From: a virus
Reading direction: 5' to 3' (one strand)
Virus record (IMG/VR): IMGVR_UViG_3300042542_005195
Span: 1-58,796 of that record
Length of the DNA: 58,796 bases
The translations under genes were made by a program, and so were the position numbers. The notes beneath the pieces are model-generated. The model did not search any database, was not told the DNA's origin, and saw nothing but the letters and a program-made list of their open reading frames with translations. This document shows, piece after piece, positions 9,084-17,975 of this stretch. Position 1 is the stretch's first letter. Each line of letters opens with the position of its first letter.

Positions 9084-9812
9084 ATGGATGAAAATAGTTT
9101 GAGATTGATTGAGAATGAATTTGGTACAACTTCATTCAAATTTTTTGATAAAATTATCAAATCGATTCAAAATGGTAAATTAATTGATATTGGTGTCTAT
9201 CAGGGCGCTAGTTCTAAATTAATGATTGATTCATGTTTGAATAATAATAATATAATTTATGGAATTGACCCAATACCATACTTCAATAGTAACAATCCAA
9301 ATTATAATTATTTAAAAGAAGATTCTGTACATGTTGGTCAGAATTGGAAAAGTGGTGAAGTGAATTTGGTTTTTTTTGATTCTGTACACGCTAAAGAACA
9401 AGTGCTTTGTGAACTTTACTATTGGTGGGATTTGATAGCCGAAGGCGGATTTGCGATATTTCATGATACAAGTTGGGAAGGATACGTACACAAAAAAGGG
9501 CATCCTTGTGAAGGTAAATTTACTGGTAACTCCGGATTAGGATATGACACATATGGAGGTATCAATTGGGAAACACCAGACAAAGCAATTAATGAGTTTT
9601 TCAAAATAGAATTAAATGGTGATATGAGGAACATAACTTCACAGGAAGTATATAAAATATACGAAGATGACTTCATTTTAGTTGAAACTATTTACTGTGA
9701 CTTGGGAATGACATTCATAACCAAAAAAAAACATAAAAATTTTAAATTGAATATTAATAATTGGGGTGAGATATTCAATAAAAGAAAAATTTTATTGTCC
9801 TATTTCAAATAA
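9084..9812 (+). CDS. SAM-dependent methyltransferase, cephalosporin-hydroxylase/Methyltransf_24-like
   Basis: The N-terminal third has KLIDIGVYQGASSKLM (motif I with GxxxG), a following YGIDP acidic strand and LVFFDSVHAKEQV, the pattern of the class I methyltransferase subgroup found in rhamnosyl and other sugar O-methyltransferases. A FHDTSW segment follows near residue 130. It is 242 residues long. With the adjacent methyltransferase it forms a tandem pair that could modify two positions of the same glycan; this is inferred only from adjacency. Confidence 0.75.
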   Translation: MDENSLRLIENEFGTTSFKFFDKIIKSIQNGKLIDIGVYQGASSKLMIDSCLNNNNIIYGIDPIPYFNSNNPNYNYLKEDSVHVGQNWKSGEVNLVFFDSVHAKEQVLCELYYWWDLIAEGGFAIFHDTSWEGYVHKKGHPCEGKFTGNSGLGYDTYGGINWETPDKAINEFFKIELNGDMRNITSQEVYKIYEDDFILVETIYCDLGMTFITKKKHKNFKLNINNWGEIFNKRKILLSYFK

Positions 9813-9814
9813 TT

Positions 9815-10645
9815 ATGTCTTATATTATAAATTACTCTTCCGGTGGGTTAGGTAATAGACTTATTCCATTATCCTGTGTAATCGAATTTGCCAATAAAAC
9901 TAATAGAGAAGTTGGAATAATTTGGCCTAAAACCTTGAGATGTATGGCAAATTTTAACTCTCTATTTGATAATAATTTCAAATTTTTTGAAATACCAAAC
10001 TTAGACCCTACGGATACTGTAATATATTCACAAAGAGAATTTATAGAACATGATGCAAATCTCAATAATAACATAGACTTATTAGAATTATCAAAAAAAT
10101 GTGATTTCAAATCTTTAAATTTGATGAGTCATTTAGAAAAAGAAAATAAAAAAAACATAATTATATATCACAATACGTCATTTATAAGTGACGAACTTAT
10201 ATCTAATCAACTAAAACAACTAAAACCAACAAAATACGTATTATCTGAGGTTGATGATTTTTGCAAAAAGAACTTAATAGATTCGAATGTAGTTGGGATT
10301 CACGCTAGAAGCACTGATTTTGTAAATTCCAATTTGTCTGACTATACTGATAAAATAATCAATTCTATAAAAAATAATAGTCAAATAAAAATATTATTTT
10401 GTTCTGATAATGTGAATTGGGAAAGACATGTTAAAATATCATTCCCAAACAATATAATTATACGAGAAAAAAAGAGTTTTGTTGAAAAACACGATATACA
10501 TCGGAGTTGGATAAATAATGTATTAACAACTGAAGAAAGTGTTGTTGAAGGTTTAATCGATATCTACCTTTTGTCGAAAACAAATTTTTTACATTACAAT
10601 CCTGAAAGCACTTTTGCAAAAATTGTAAAATTATTGAAATTATGA
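9815..10645 (+). CDS. Fucosyltransferase-like protein (GT11/GT23-type fold)
   Basis: The N-terminus has GGLGNRLIPLSCVIEFA, a variant of the GT11/O-fucosyltransferase GGLGN motif, and residues about 164-172 read VVGIHARSTDF, the counterpart of the HxRRGD donor site with the second Arg replaced by Ser. The C-terminus retains the LSKTNFLHYNPESTFAK region that contacts the GDP base in the family. It is probably a GDP-sugar transferase, although the donor motif is degenerate. The stop overlaps the next ATG by four bases. Confidence 0.68.
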   Translation: MSYIINYSSGGLGNRLIPLSCVIEFANKTNREVGIIWPKTLRCMANFNSLFDNNFKFFEIPNLDPTDTVIYSQREFIEHDANLNNNIDLLELSKKCDFKSLNLMSHLEKENKKNIIIYHNTSFISDELISNQLKQLKPTKYVLSEVDDFCKKNLIDSNVVGIHARSTDFVNSNLSDYTDKIINSIKNNSQIKILFCSDNVNWERHVKISFPNNIIIREKKSFVEKHDIHRSWINNVLTTEESVVEGLIDIYLLSKTNFLHYNPESTFAKIVKLLKL

Positions 10646-11406
10646 AATGTTTAACAATAAAAAGAGGTCCTGATGGATTTGGTTCACAATTATTCAGTAT
10701 AATTTCAGGTATTCTATATTCCAATTATAAAAATTACAAATATTATCACACAAAAATAGAAAATATTAAATTAGTTGATAAAGTGTCGTATCAAAATGAT
10801 GAAATTATTTTAGCAAACAAACTAATTGATAATTTTATTAATAATATGGGTTATGAAAGTTTACTTGATAAACAATGTGATACTTTACCTTTTACTCATG
10901 ATTTAATTTTTGACGAAGGCTCAGAATTATTCTTCACAGAGTCAATAATGGATAAATTAAAAAATTCATATTTTTTCGATTCAAAAACAAATTTTGACAA
11001 TGAAAAAATTAATGTTGCCGTACACATTAGAAGAGGTAATGATGTTTTAGAATCTGACAAAACATTTAGATGGATTGAATCTAGCGTATACGATGATTTA
11101 ATTTATAAAATTAATTCTAAGATTGAAAATGCGCATTTTTATGTATATTCTTGGAACGAACCTAATTTGTCAATAAATATACCTAATCTAACTTACAAAA
11201 CAGTGGAATCTGGAAATAGATTTATAGATGATTTTCATGAGTTGGTGAATTCAAATATACTTGTTGTCGGCTCAAGTACATTTAGTATTTCAGCGGGCTT
11301 CTTCAATAAGGGAATGGTAATATGTGATAATACATTATGTAAGTTACATAAGACACCAATACCACAAAAATGGAAAGAAAATTTCAATAAATTATTAAAC
11401 ACTTAA
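10642..11406 (+). CDS. Fucosyltransferase-like protein (GT11-type)
   Basis: A 254-residue protein starting with RGPDGFGSQLFSI, a GFGSQ version of the GT11 N-terminal loop, followed near residue 130 by VAVHIRRGND (the GDP-sugar binding HxRRGD) and near residue 210 by VVGSSTFSISAG, equivalent to NSTFSWW in GT11. It resembles the neighbour at 13484 in these blocks, so the island holds at least three diverged copies of this fold besides the more canonical GT11 at 4658. Confidence 0.72.
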   Translation: MKCLTIKRGPDGFGSQLFSIISGILYSNYKNYKYYHTKIENIKLVDKVSYQNDEIILANKLIDNFINNMGYESLLDKQCDTLPFTHDLIFDEGSELFFTESIMDKLKNSYFFDSKTNFDNEKINVAVHIRRGNDVLESDKTFRWIESSVYDDLIYKINSKIENAHFYVYSWNEPNLSINIPNLTYKTVESGNRFIDDFHELVNSNILVVGSSTFSISAGFFNKGMVICDNTLCKLHKTPIPQKWKENFNKLLNT

Positions 11407-11407
11407 A

Positions 11408-12337
11408 ATGAAAGAAAAAAAAATATTAGTTACAGGTTCTAATGGTCTTTTAGGAACGGCATTGAAGAAAAAATTAGGGGTTAATCATCTTTACCACACA
11501 AGAGCCGATGCCGATTTGACGGACTACTTAGAAACATATAAGTATATCAAATACGCAGTCCAAGAAAAAAAAATCGACACAATAATTCATTGTGCTGCTA
11601 AAGTTGGTGGTATAAAAGCCAACATGGAAAATAATGAAGAATTTTTCAGGATTAATTATTTAATAAACAACAATGTATTAAGGTCTGCCGCAGAATTCAA
11701 AATAGAAAACTTTGTAAACGTACTCTCCACTTGTATTTTTCCCTCAGAAAATGTAACATTTCCATTAACACCAAATCAGATAGATTGCGGGGAACCTCAT
11801 ATAACAAATTATGGGTATTCATATTCAAAAAGATTATCTGGTTATGAAACCAAAATATTCAGAAAAATCTTAAATAAAAATTGGTATTCGGTGATTCCTA
11901 CTAATATATACGGACCAAACGACAACTTCAATTTGGAAACAAGTCATTTGATTGCAGGAATGATACATAGGGCCTTTTTATCAAAAAAAGAAAACAAAAA
12001 ATTTGAGATTTGGGGTGATGGTAATCAATTACGTCAATTTATCTTCGCTGAAGATTTAGCAGAACTAATTATATGGTCTTTAGATAATTGGAAAAAAGAA
12101 GAACACTGTATGCTTATCAATGAAACGGAGATTTCAGTTTTAGAAATTGCTTCACTAATTAGAAAAAAATTAGGGTTTGTTGACGACGAATTAGTTTTCG
12201 ATTTGACTAAACCAAAAGGGCAACATCGTAAACCAGCCATTTCAGACGTTAGAAATTTTAATTTTAAATCAATAAATGAAGGTATTGATGAAACTATAGA
12301 ATGGTTTATAAACAACTACAATGATATTAAAAAATGA
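11408..12337 (+). CDS. GDP-L-fucose synthase-like epimerase/reductase (Fcl or ColC type)
   Basis: The 309-residue protein is a clear member of the GDP-4-keto-6-deoxyhexose 3,5-epimerase/4-reductase family: TGSNGLLG NADP motif at residue 9, HCAAKVGGIKANM near residue 63, LSTCIFP with the catalytic Ser and Cys, YSYSK as the Tyr/Lys pair, and PTNIYGPNDNF followed by the active-site His in ETSHLI. Fcl makes GDP-L-fucose; its close homologue ColC makes GDP-L-colitose. Because the next gene looks like the ColD 3-dehydratase, ColC is a serious alternative. Sequence motifs alone do not separate the two. Confidence 0.85.
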   Translation: MKEKKILVTGSNGLLGTALKKKLGVNHLYHTRADADLTDYLETYKYIKYAVQEKKIDTIIHCAAKVGGIKANMENNEEFFRINYLINNNVLRSAAEFKIENFVNVLSTCIFPSENVTFPLTPNQIDCGEPHITNYGYSYSKRLSGYETKIFRKILNKNWYSVIPTNIYGPNDNFNLETSHLIAGMIHRAFLSKKENKKFEIWGDGNQLRQFIFAEDLAELIIWSLDNWKKEEHCMLINETEISVLEIASLIRKKLGFVDDELVFDLTKPKGQHRKPAISDVRNFNFKSINEGIDETIEWFINNYNDIKK

Positions 12338-13491
12338 AAAAAATTAATTTAGTGAGTGACACAATAGATAAAAAAGACATCATGACTCTAAGTCAATGGT
12401 TGTTACAAGACGAAATACCAAGATTAACAAAGGGAAACTTAACTTGGGAACTCGAAAAAAAATGGGCAAACAAAATTGGTACAAAATTTTCTGTATTTGT
12501 CAATTCAGGTTCTTCGTCAATTTTATTAACGTTAGCGTCTTTAATACATTCTAAAAGATTAAGGAATAATAAAATAGTAGTTCCGGGTTTGAGTTGGGCA
12601 ACCGATGTAAGTTCACCAATATTACTTAATATGGAACCTATTTTGTGTGATTGTAATTTGAAAGATTTGTCTTGTGATTTGGAACACTTAGAACAATTGT
12701 TCTTAGAGTATGACCCATCTTGTTTCATTTTGGTATCAACCTTAGGATTGGTACCTGATATGGATAAGATAGTTTCTTTATGTGAAAAATATAACGTAAT
12801 TTTATTAGAAGATGTGTGTGAAAGTATGGGTTCCAAATACGGTGAAAAATATCTCGGAACTTTTGGTTTTGCATCTTTTTTTTCTATGTATTTCGGACAT
12901 CATTTATCAACAATAGAAGGTGGTTTTATAAACACTGATGATGAAGATTTCTATTACGCATTACTTATGATGAGAAGTCATGGTTGGGATAGAGATTTAC
13001 CTGAAAAAGTACAAAAAGAGTTGCGTAATAAATACAACGTTAGTGAGTTCGATTCGTTATACACTTTTTATTTACCCGGATTCAATTTAAGGTCAACTGA
13101 CTTACAAGCATTTTTAGGTCTTAGGGCCATAGATAAACTAGACAATGTTTCAACAATAAGAAACAAAAACTTTTCAAGTTATCAGAAATTCATTAAAGGT
13201 AATTTACTCCAAATACAAAATAGTGAAAATGATTTTATTTCTAATTTCGCGTTTCCAGTAGTTAAAAAAGAAAGAGAATCAATAATCAAATCCCTTAACG
13301 AAAATGGCGTAGAAGTTAGACCATTAATTGCTGGTGACATGTCAAAAAAACCAATGTGGTTAGAAAATTATGGAGAGGTGTTTTTACCTAATTGTGATTT
13401 AATAAATAAATTCGGATTTTATTTACCCAACCATCAAGATTTAACAACAGAACAAATTAATTTTATTTCTTCAATAGTTAATAATGGATAA
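12334..13491 (+). CDS. DegT-family GDP-4-keto-6-deoxyhexose 3-dehydratase-like enzyme (ColD type)
   Basis: A PLP-fold enzyme of 385 residues, matching ColD (about 388). DegT aminotransferases bind PLP through a lysine eight residues before the end of the EGG motif. Here that position is His189, in FGHHLSTIEGG. Lys-to-His replacement is known in ColD and in CDP-sugar E1 dehydratases, which use PLP to remove a C3 hydroxyl instead of transaminating. Other fold landmarks are present: NSGSSS, VPGLSWATD and LLEDVCESMG with its PLP-binding Asp. The gene starts inside the end of the Fcl/ColC-like gene and is followed by a GT11-like gene and gmd, which would supply its substrate. Confidence 0.8.
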   Translation: MKKINLVSDTIDKKDIMTLSQWLLQDEIPRLTKGNLTWELEKKWANKIGTKFSVFVNSGSSSILLTLASLIHSKRLRNNKIVVPGLSWATDVSSPILLNMEPILCDCNLKDLSCDLEHLEQLFLEYDPSCFILVSTLGLVPDMDKIVSLCEKYNVILLEDVCESMGSKYGEKYLGTFGFASFFSMYFGHHLSTIEGGFINTDDEDFYYALLMMRSHGWDRDLPEKVQKELRNKYNVSEFDSLYTFYLPGFNLRSTDLQAFLGLRAIDKLDNVSTIRNKNFSSYQKFIKGNLLQIQNSENDFISNFAFPVVKKERESIIKSLNENGVEVRPLIAGDMSKKPMWLENYGEVFLPNCDLINKFGFYLPNHQDLTTEQINFISSIVNNG

Positions 13492-14281
13492 AAAATTCGT
13501 AACAAATCAAATTTTAGACCACGGTATGGGGTCTAGGGTTTTAAAAATGATTAATTTATTTGCTTATGTAGAACTTTTAAAAAGAGAAGGAAAAAATTAT
13601 GAGTACGTACACACACCATTGTCATATGAAGGATTCGGAAAAAATTTTGATAACAATCAATTACCCTTATATTACCATACATCAATACAAAATAATAGAG
13701 ATGAATATCTTAAAATATGTAAAAGGTGGGATGATATGTTCGAATATAAAGGGTTAACCGTAAATCAAATAGGAGAAAGCACTTTGATTCCGCATATACA
13801 TCCTGATTTTTTAGGTGGGGACCAATATCATTGTTATAATTTTACGCGAGAAATTAAAGAATTAATAATAGAAAAATTTAATTTACAAAAAAAAGAAAAA
13901 ACAAAAAAAAACGAAATCAATGTCCACATAAGAAGAGGAGATGTTACCAATATAACTAATAATGATAGATGGTTAAGTGATGAATATTACTTAAATACTT
14001 TAGATTACCTTAAACAAAAATTCCCAAATTCTGAAATCAAAATTTATACGCAAAAAAAAAATTTCAATAAAGAGAAGTTTTCGAAATACAAAGTTTATTA
14101 CGATGATGAAATTTTAGATAATGAGGTGTGGTTGAATTTTATGAATTCGGATATATTAGTAATTGGTAAAAGTTCTTTCAGTTACAGTGCAGGAATATTA
14201 TGTGACGGTATTGTTATTTACCCTTCGGATGGAATGTTTCATCCTAAATTAAAAGATTGGAAAAATATATATGAATTATGA
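13484..14281 (+). CDS. GT11-like glycosyltransferase
   Basis: This 265-residue protein carries INVHIRRGDV near residue 148, the GDP-sugar donor motif, and VIGKSSFSYSAG near residue 230, in the place of the GT11 NSTFSWW block. Its N-terminus has HGMGSRVLKM where family members have GGxGNxxF. It lies between the 3-dehydratase and gmd genes with overlaps at both ends (8 and 4 bases). This makes it the best candidate for the transferase that uses the sugar made by these neighbours; that inference rests on position. Confidence 0.7.
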   Translation: MDKKFVTNQILDHGMGSRVLKMINLFAYVELLKREGKNYEYVHTPLSYEGFGKNFDNNQLPLYYHTSIQNNRDEYLKICKRWDDMFEYKGLTVNQIGESTLIPHIHPDFLGGDQYHCYNFTREIKELIIEKFNLQKKEKTKKNEINVHIRRGDVTNITNNDRWLSDEYYLNTLDYLKQKFPNSEIKIYTQKKNFNKEKFSKYKVYYDDEILDNEVWLNFMNSDILVIGKSSFSYSAGILCDGIVIYPSDGMFHPKLKDWKNIYEL

Positions 14282-15255
14282 ATAAAGTTTTAATAACAGG
14301 AATAAACGGACAAGACGGTTCCTACTTGGCCGAAATTTTATTGGAAAAGGGATACGAGGTGCATGGTACATTAAAAAGAAATTCTGTATCTGAAAATCAA
14401 ACCGTAAGATTGGATTCTATCTACACAAAAATTGTGTTACATTACGCCGATTTAACAGATTTGTCTTCTTTAGTGTCAGTAATACAAAAAGTTATGCCTG
14501 ATGAAATATATAATTTAGCGGCACAATCCCATGTTAGGATTTCATTCGACCAACCAATATACACCGCTAACTCCACAGGATTAGGGACTTTGAATTTATT
14601 GGAAGCGGTAAAGTTAATAAAACCTGATGCTAAGATATACCAAGCATCTTCATCTGAAATGTTTGGTAACTCAATTGACTCAGACGGATACCAAAGAGAA
14701 ACAACACCAATGAATCCGGTCTCTCCTTATGGATGTGCAAAGGTATTTTCTTACAATATTTGTAGAAATTATAGAAATTCATATGGTATGAAAATATGGA
14801 ACGGTATTTTATTTAATCACGAATCTCCCCGTAGAGGAACAAATTTTGTAACCAACAAAGTAGTTAAAGAGGCGGTTAAAATTAAATTAGGTTTATCTAA
14901 TGAATTAAGATTAGGAAATTTAGATGCTACAAGAGATTGGGGTCACGCTAAGGATTATGTTGAAGCGATGTGGTTGATGTTACAAGATGATACACCAGAT
15001 GATTATGTTTGTGCTACAGGTATTTCGCACTCCGTAAAAGATTTATGTGACTACACTTTTTCTAAATTAGGTTTAGATTATAAGCAATATGTTAAACAAG
15101 ACCAAAAACATTTCAGACCTGAAGAATTAAATGATTTAAAAGGTGATTCATCTAAATTGAGAAAAAAATTAGGTTGGGAACCTAAGTATACATTCGAAAC
15201 TATGATTGATGAAATGATTAATTATTGGTTACAATATTATGGAGAAAAAAAATGA
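14278..15255 (+). CDS. gmd: GDP-mannose 4,6-dehydratase
   Basis: The 325-residue sequence contains the NADP motif ITGINGQDGSYLAE, VHGTLKRNS, NLAAQSHV, the catalytic Thr-region variant YQASSSEMFG, the YxxxK in SPYGCAK and the NHESPRRG loop, all diagnostic of Gmd. It converts GDP-D-mannose to GDP-4-keto-6-deoxy-D-mannose, the common precursor of GDP-fucose, GDP-perosamine and GDP-colitose. Host GDP-mannose must be the source because no ManB or ManC gene is visible in the window. The stop overlaps the phoH start in an ATGA. Confidence 0.94.
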   Translation: MNKVLITGINGQDGSYLAEILLEKGYEVHGTLKRNSVSENQTVRLDSIYTKIVLHYADLTDLSSLVSVIQKVMPDEIYNLAAQSHVRISFDQPIYTANSTGLGTLNLLEAVKLIKPDAKIYQASSSEMFGNSIDSDGYQRETTPMNPVSPYGCAKVFSYNICRNYRNSYGMKIWNGILFNHESPRRGTNFVTNKVVKEAVKIKLGLSNELRLGNLDATRDWGHAKDYVEAMWLMLQDDTPDDYVCATGISHSVKDLCDYTFSKLGLDYKQYVKQDQKHFRPEELNDLKGDSSKLRKKLGWEPKYTFETMIDEMINYWLQYYGEKK

Positions 15256-15983
15256 CACAAAGAAAAAAACAGAATTCTCAACCGAGGACTGAACCTTCAG
15301 AAAAAAAATTGACCAAAAAAGAATATATCAATTCTTTGGTTAGTAAAAAAATTAGAAACAAATTCCTTACTGAAAGTCAAAAAGAATATTACGAGTTATT
15401 AACTAATAACCAAATTGTGTTATGTTCAGGCCCCGCTGGTGTCGGTAAAAGTTATATCTCGATGAAGGCCGCAGTTGATTTATTATTAGACCCCGCCAAC
15501 TCATACGAAAAACTTGTAATTGTTAGACCGGCAGTTGAAGCGGAAGAGAAATTAGGTTCATTACCAGGAAATGTGGAAGAAAAGTTGGACCCCTATATTT
15601 TTCCATCTTATTATCTTTTAAATAAAATCATCGGTAAAGAGGCCCGTGAAAAATTAAAGGAGGCGGAAATTATTGAGGTATTTGCCTTGGCTTATATGAG
15701 AGGTATGAATATCGATAACACGATATTGATTTTTGAGGAGGCACAAAACTCAACACCAAATCAAATGAAATTATTATTGACAAGGATTGGTTATAACTCT
15801 AAATTTTTTATATCAGGAGATTTAGAACAAACCGACAGATATAAAGACAAACGTCAATCAGGATTGTGGGACGCACTTCAAAGGTTTAAAGCATTAAATG
15901 ACGTAGGTGTATTTGAATTTTCAGACAAAGATGTGGTAAGAAATCCACTAATTAGTAAACTATTAAAAAGATACGAAGAATGA
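15252..15983 (+). CDS. phoH: PhoH-family ATPase
   Basis: I take the ATG at 15252, which overlaps the gmd stop by four bases, rather than an in-frame codon at 15225 inside gmd. The 243-residue product has Walker A GPAGVGKS at about residues 60-67 and Walker B ILIFEEAQ followed by NSTPNQMK, the PhoH signature, then a GDLEQ segment like the family's sensor motif. PhoH is a P-loop ATPase/helicase-like protein common in marine phages and of debated role. A basic, Lys-rich N-terminal tail of about 40 residues precedes the domain. Confidence 0.93.
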   Translation: MTQRKKQNSQPRTEPSEKKLTKKEYINSLVSKKIRNKFLTESQKEYYELLTNNQIVLCSGPAGVGKSYISMKAAVDLLLDPANSYEKLVIVRPAVEAEEKLGSLPGNVEEKLDPYIFPSYYLLNKIIGKEAREKLKEAEIIEVFALAYMRGMNIDNTILIFEEAQNSTPNQMKLLLTRIGYNSKFFISGDLEQTDRYKDKRQSGLWDALQRFKALNDVGVFEFSDKDVVRNPLISKLLKRYEE

Positions 15984-16645
15984 GAATTGGTTTTGAATTA
16001 AATGGTGTCCTAAGAGATACAATTGAGAAGTTTAAACAAACTTACGAAAGATATTTAATTGACGAGGAATATGATGAAAAACTAAGGACCTACGAAGCAA
16101 TTGATAATAACGAAGATTATAAAGAAATCTTAACTAACGTAGAGACACCATTCAAGTACGAGGTTTTATCTGAACCAGATTCACTTGATTTGGCAAAACA
16201 TTTTGCATTTCCAAATAATGATGAGTTATATAATTTTATGTACCAAGAATTTCCAATGCAGATTTTTGGTCATGCTCCATCCACCGAGATGACATCGTTC
16301 AATGATTTAAATGATTTATATGTTAAATTAAGAGACGAACATGACTTGTTGATTGTTTCCGATGAGATTGGTAAATCAAAACCCGCATCACTTTTTTTCA
16401 TTTCAAAATTTGGATGTTTGTTAGAGAAAGTAAAATTTTATTCCAATCAGACAATTAAATCTATGTGGGATGAAGTAGATGTTTTACTTACGGCAAATCC
16501 TGACTTATTATTAAATCATCCACAAAATAAAATTGTGGTTAAATATGAAACAAAATATAATAAACACGTTTCTTCCCCATATACAATTTCTTCATTAAAA
16601 GAATTTGAATCTATGTTGGAGAACATCTTAAAACAATACGCATAA
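15980..16645 (+). CDS. HAD-like protein with a degenerate catalytic motif
   Basis: The N-terminus reads GFELNGVLRDT, laid out like the HAD motif I DxDGVLRDT but with Glu and Asn in place of the two aspartates, so aspartyl-phosphate chemistry is unlikely. LLIVSDEIGKSKP near residue 125 resembles the motif II Ser and motif III Lys region, and LLTANPDLL sits where the motif IV acidic residues would be. It is 221 residues long. It may be a structural or regulatory descendant of a HAD phosphatase; the function is unknown. It overlaps phoH by four bases. Confidence 0.55.
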   Translation: MRIGFELNGVLRDTIEKFKQTYERYLIDEEYDEKLRTYEAIDNNEDYKEILTNVETPFKYEVLSEPDSLDLAKHFAFPNNDELYNFMYQEFPMQIFGHAPSTEMTSFNDLNDLYVKLRDEHDLLIVSDEIGKSKPASLFFISKFGCLLEKVKFYSNQTIKSMWDEVDVLLTANPDLLLNHPQNKIVVKYETKYNKHVSSPYTISSLKEFESMLENILKQYA

Positions 16646-16908
16646 TGTTCAAAATTTTTAATGATAACTATTACATCGATATTGATGAAATTGAAAAATA
16701 TATCAATATCCCAAATGTTTCAGGTGGTTCTGAAATGCACATCAACGTTGTGAAATACGAGGCCGTTAAAATGCTGTTGGAGGTTTTGGTAACCGAAGAC
16801 GAAGAAATTGATGAGTCATTGGGTTTAAAGGGAGGAAACGGTTTAACTATCCCATTCAAATTAGCGTTTAATTCATTATTAAATAAAAAATTAATTAACA
16901 AATATTAA
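16645..16908 (+). CDS. Hypothetical small protein
   Basis: An 87-residue acidic protein starting on the last base of the upstream stop codon, so it is probably translationally coupled. I do not recognise a family. It begins with a hydrophobic/aromatic stretch, has a GGSEMH turn and ends in a Lys-rich helix. Tight packing between two coding genes supports it as real. Confidence 0.7.
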   Translation: MFKIFNDNYYIDIDEIEKYINIPNVSGGSEMHINVVKYEAVKMLLEVLVTEDEEIDESLGLKGGNGLTIPFKLAFNSLLNKKLINKY

Positions 16909-16909
16909 T

Positions 16910-17974
16910 ATGACACAAGAACAAATTCAAAAATTAGAAAAATCTATTGAGAATTTAAAAAATAAATCAGTAAGGATTTATTTTATGGTACAAGACACCA
17001 AAGGTAATGCAAGGGCGTCAATCGCATATACTTACCGAATGGCATTAACATTAAAGAAAAACGGATTTAATCCTGTAATTTTACATGAAAAACCTGATTA
17101 TGCTGGCGTTGCAAATTGGTTGGGTCAAGAATTCATGGATGAACTCCCTCATAAACCAATTGAAGGTCAGAACTTGGAAGTGTCCCCTGAGGATTTTATT
17201 ATTGTTCCTGAACTTTATGGTTTTGTAATGACGCAATTAGCGAATTTACCATGTGCTAAAATTGTATTATGTCAAGCATATGACCATGTATTAGAAACAT
17301 TACAACCTGGTCAAAATTGGGTACAATTTGGTTTTACAAAATGTATTGTAACTTCAGAATCACAAAAAGAATATGTATCAGCATTTATGAAAAACATTTC
17401 ATATGACATTATTCCTCCTGTTATTTCTGAGAACTTTGTTAAACAAGAATTACCACCAAAACCAATTATTGCAATTCACACAAGAGACCAACGAGATACT
17501 ATGACTCTTATTAAAACCTTCTATCTGAAATACCCTCAATATCGTTGGGTTACATTTAGAGATATGAGAGGTTTGTCAGAAAAAGAATTTGCAAACGCAC
17601 TTAAAGATTGTTTCTTATCTGTTTGGATTGACCCAACTAGTGGTTTTGGAACATTCCCACTGGAATCTATGAAGGTTGGTGTACCTGTAATTGGTAAAAT
17701 TCCAAATATGTTCCCTGAGTGGATGAACGAAGATAATGGACTTTGGATTAGAGAACACAATCAGATTGTAGATTTCGTATCTGACTTTTTACATAATTGG
17801 TTGGAAGATAACATCAATGAATCACTTTATGAGAATATTGAATCTACTTCAAAAGCATATTCAGACACAAAAAAATTCGAAAGACAAGTTGTTGATACAT
17901 TCAATAGATATATTGATACACGACTTGAACCATTCCAAGAACAATTAACTAAACTTGAAACAACAGAAAAATAA
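16910..17974 (+). CDS. GT4-like (GT-B fold) glycosyltransferase
   Basis: A 354-residue protein. After a short coiled-coil-like N-terminus, RIYFMVQDTKGNARASIAYTYRMA matches the N-terminal loop of GT-B enzymes, and the C-terminal WIDPTSGFGTFPLESMKVGVPVIGK matches the GT4 donor site, in which Glu contacts the sugar-nucleotide ribose (E-x7-E-like region). It probably transfers a sugar from a nucleotide donor. It is separated from the main island by phoH and paired with the next GT2 gene; two bases separate them. Confidence 0.8.
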   Translation: MTQEQIQKLEKSIENLKNKSVRIYFMVQDTKGNARASIAYTYRMALTLKKNGFNPVILHEKPDYAGVANWLGQEFMDELPHKPIEGQNLEVSPEDFIIVPELYGFVMTQLANLPCAKIVLCQAYDHVLETLQPGQNWVQFGFTKCIVTSESQKEYVSAFMKNISYDIIPPVISENFVKQELPPKPIIAIHTRDQRDTMTLIKTFYLKYPQYRWVTFRDMRGLSEKEFANALKDCFLSVWIDPTSGFGTFPLESMKVGVPVIGKIPNMFPEWMNEDNGLWIREHNQIVDFVSDFLHNWLEDNINESLYENIESTSKAYSDTKKFERQVVDTFNRYIDTRLEPFQEQLTKLETTEK

Positions 17975-17975
17975 T

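Noticed and set aside
15225-15251. Upstream start of PhoH inside gmd
   Set aside because: The ATG at 15252 gives the usual four-base ATGA overlap; the extension would only duplicate the end of gmd in another frame.
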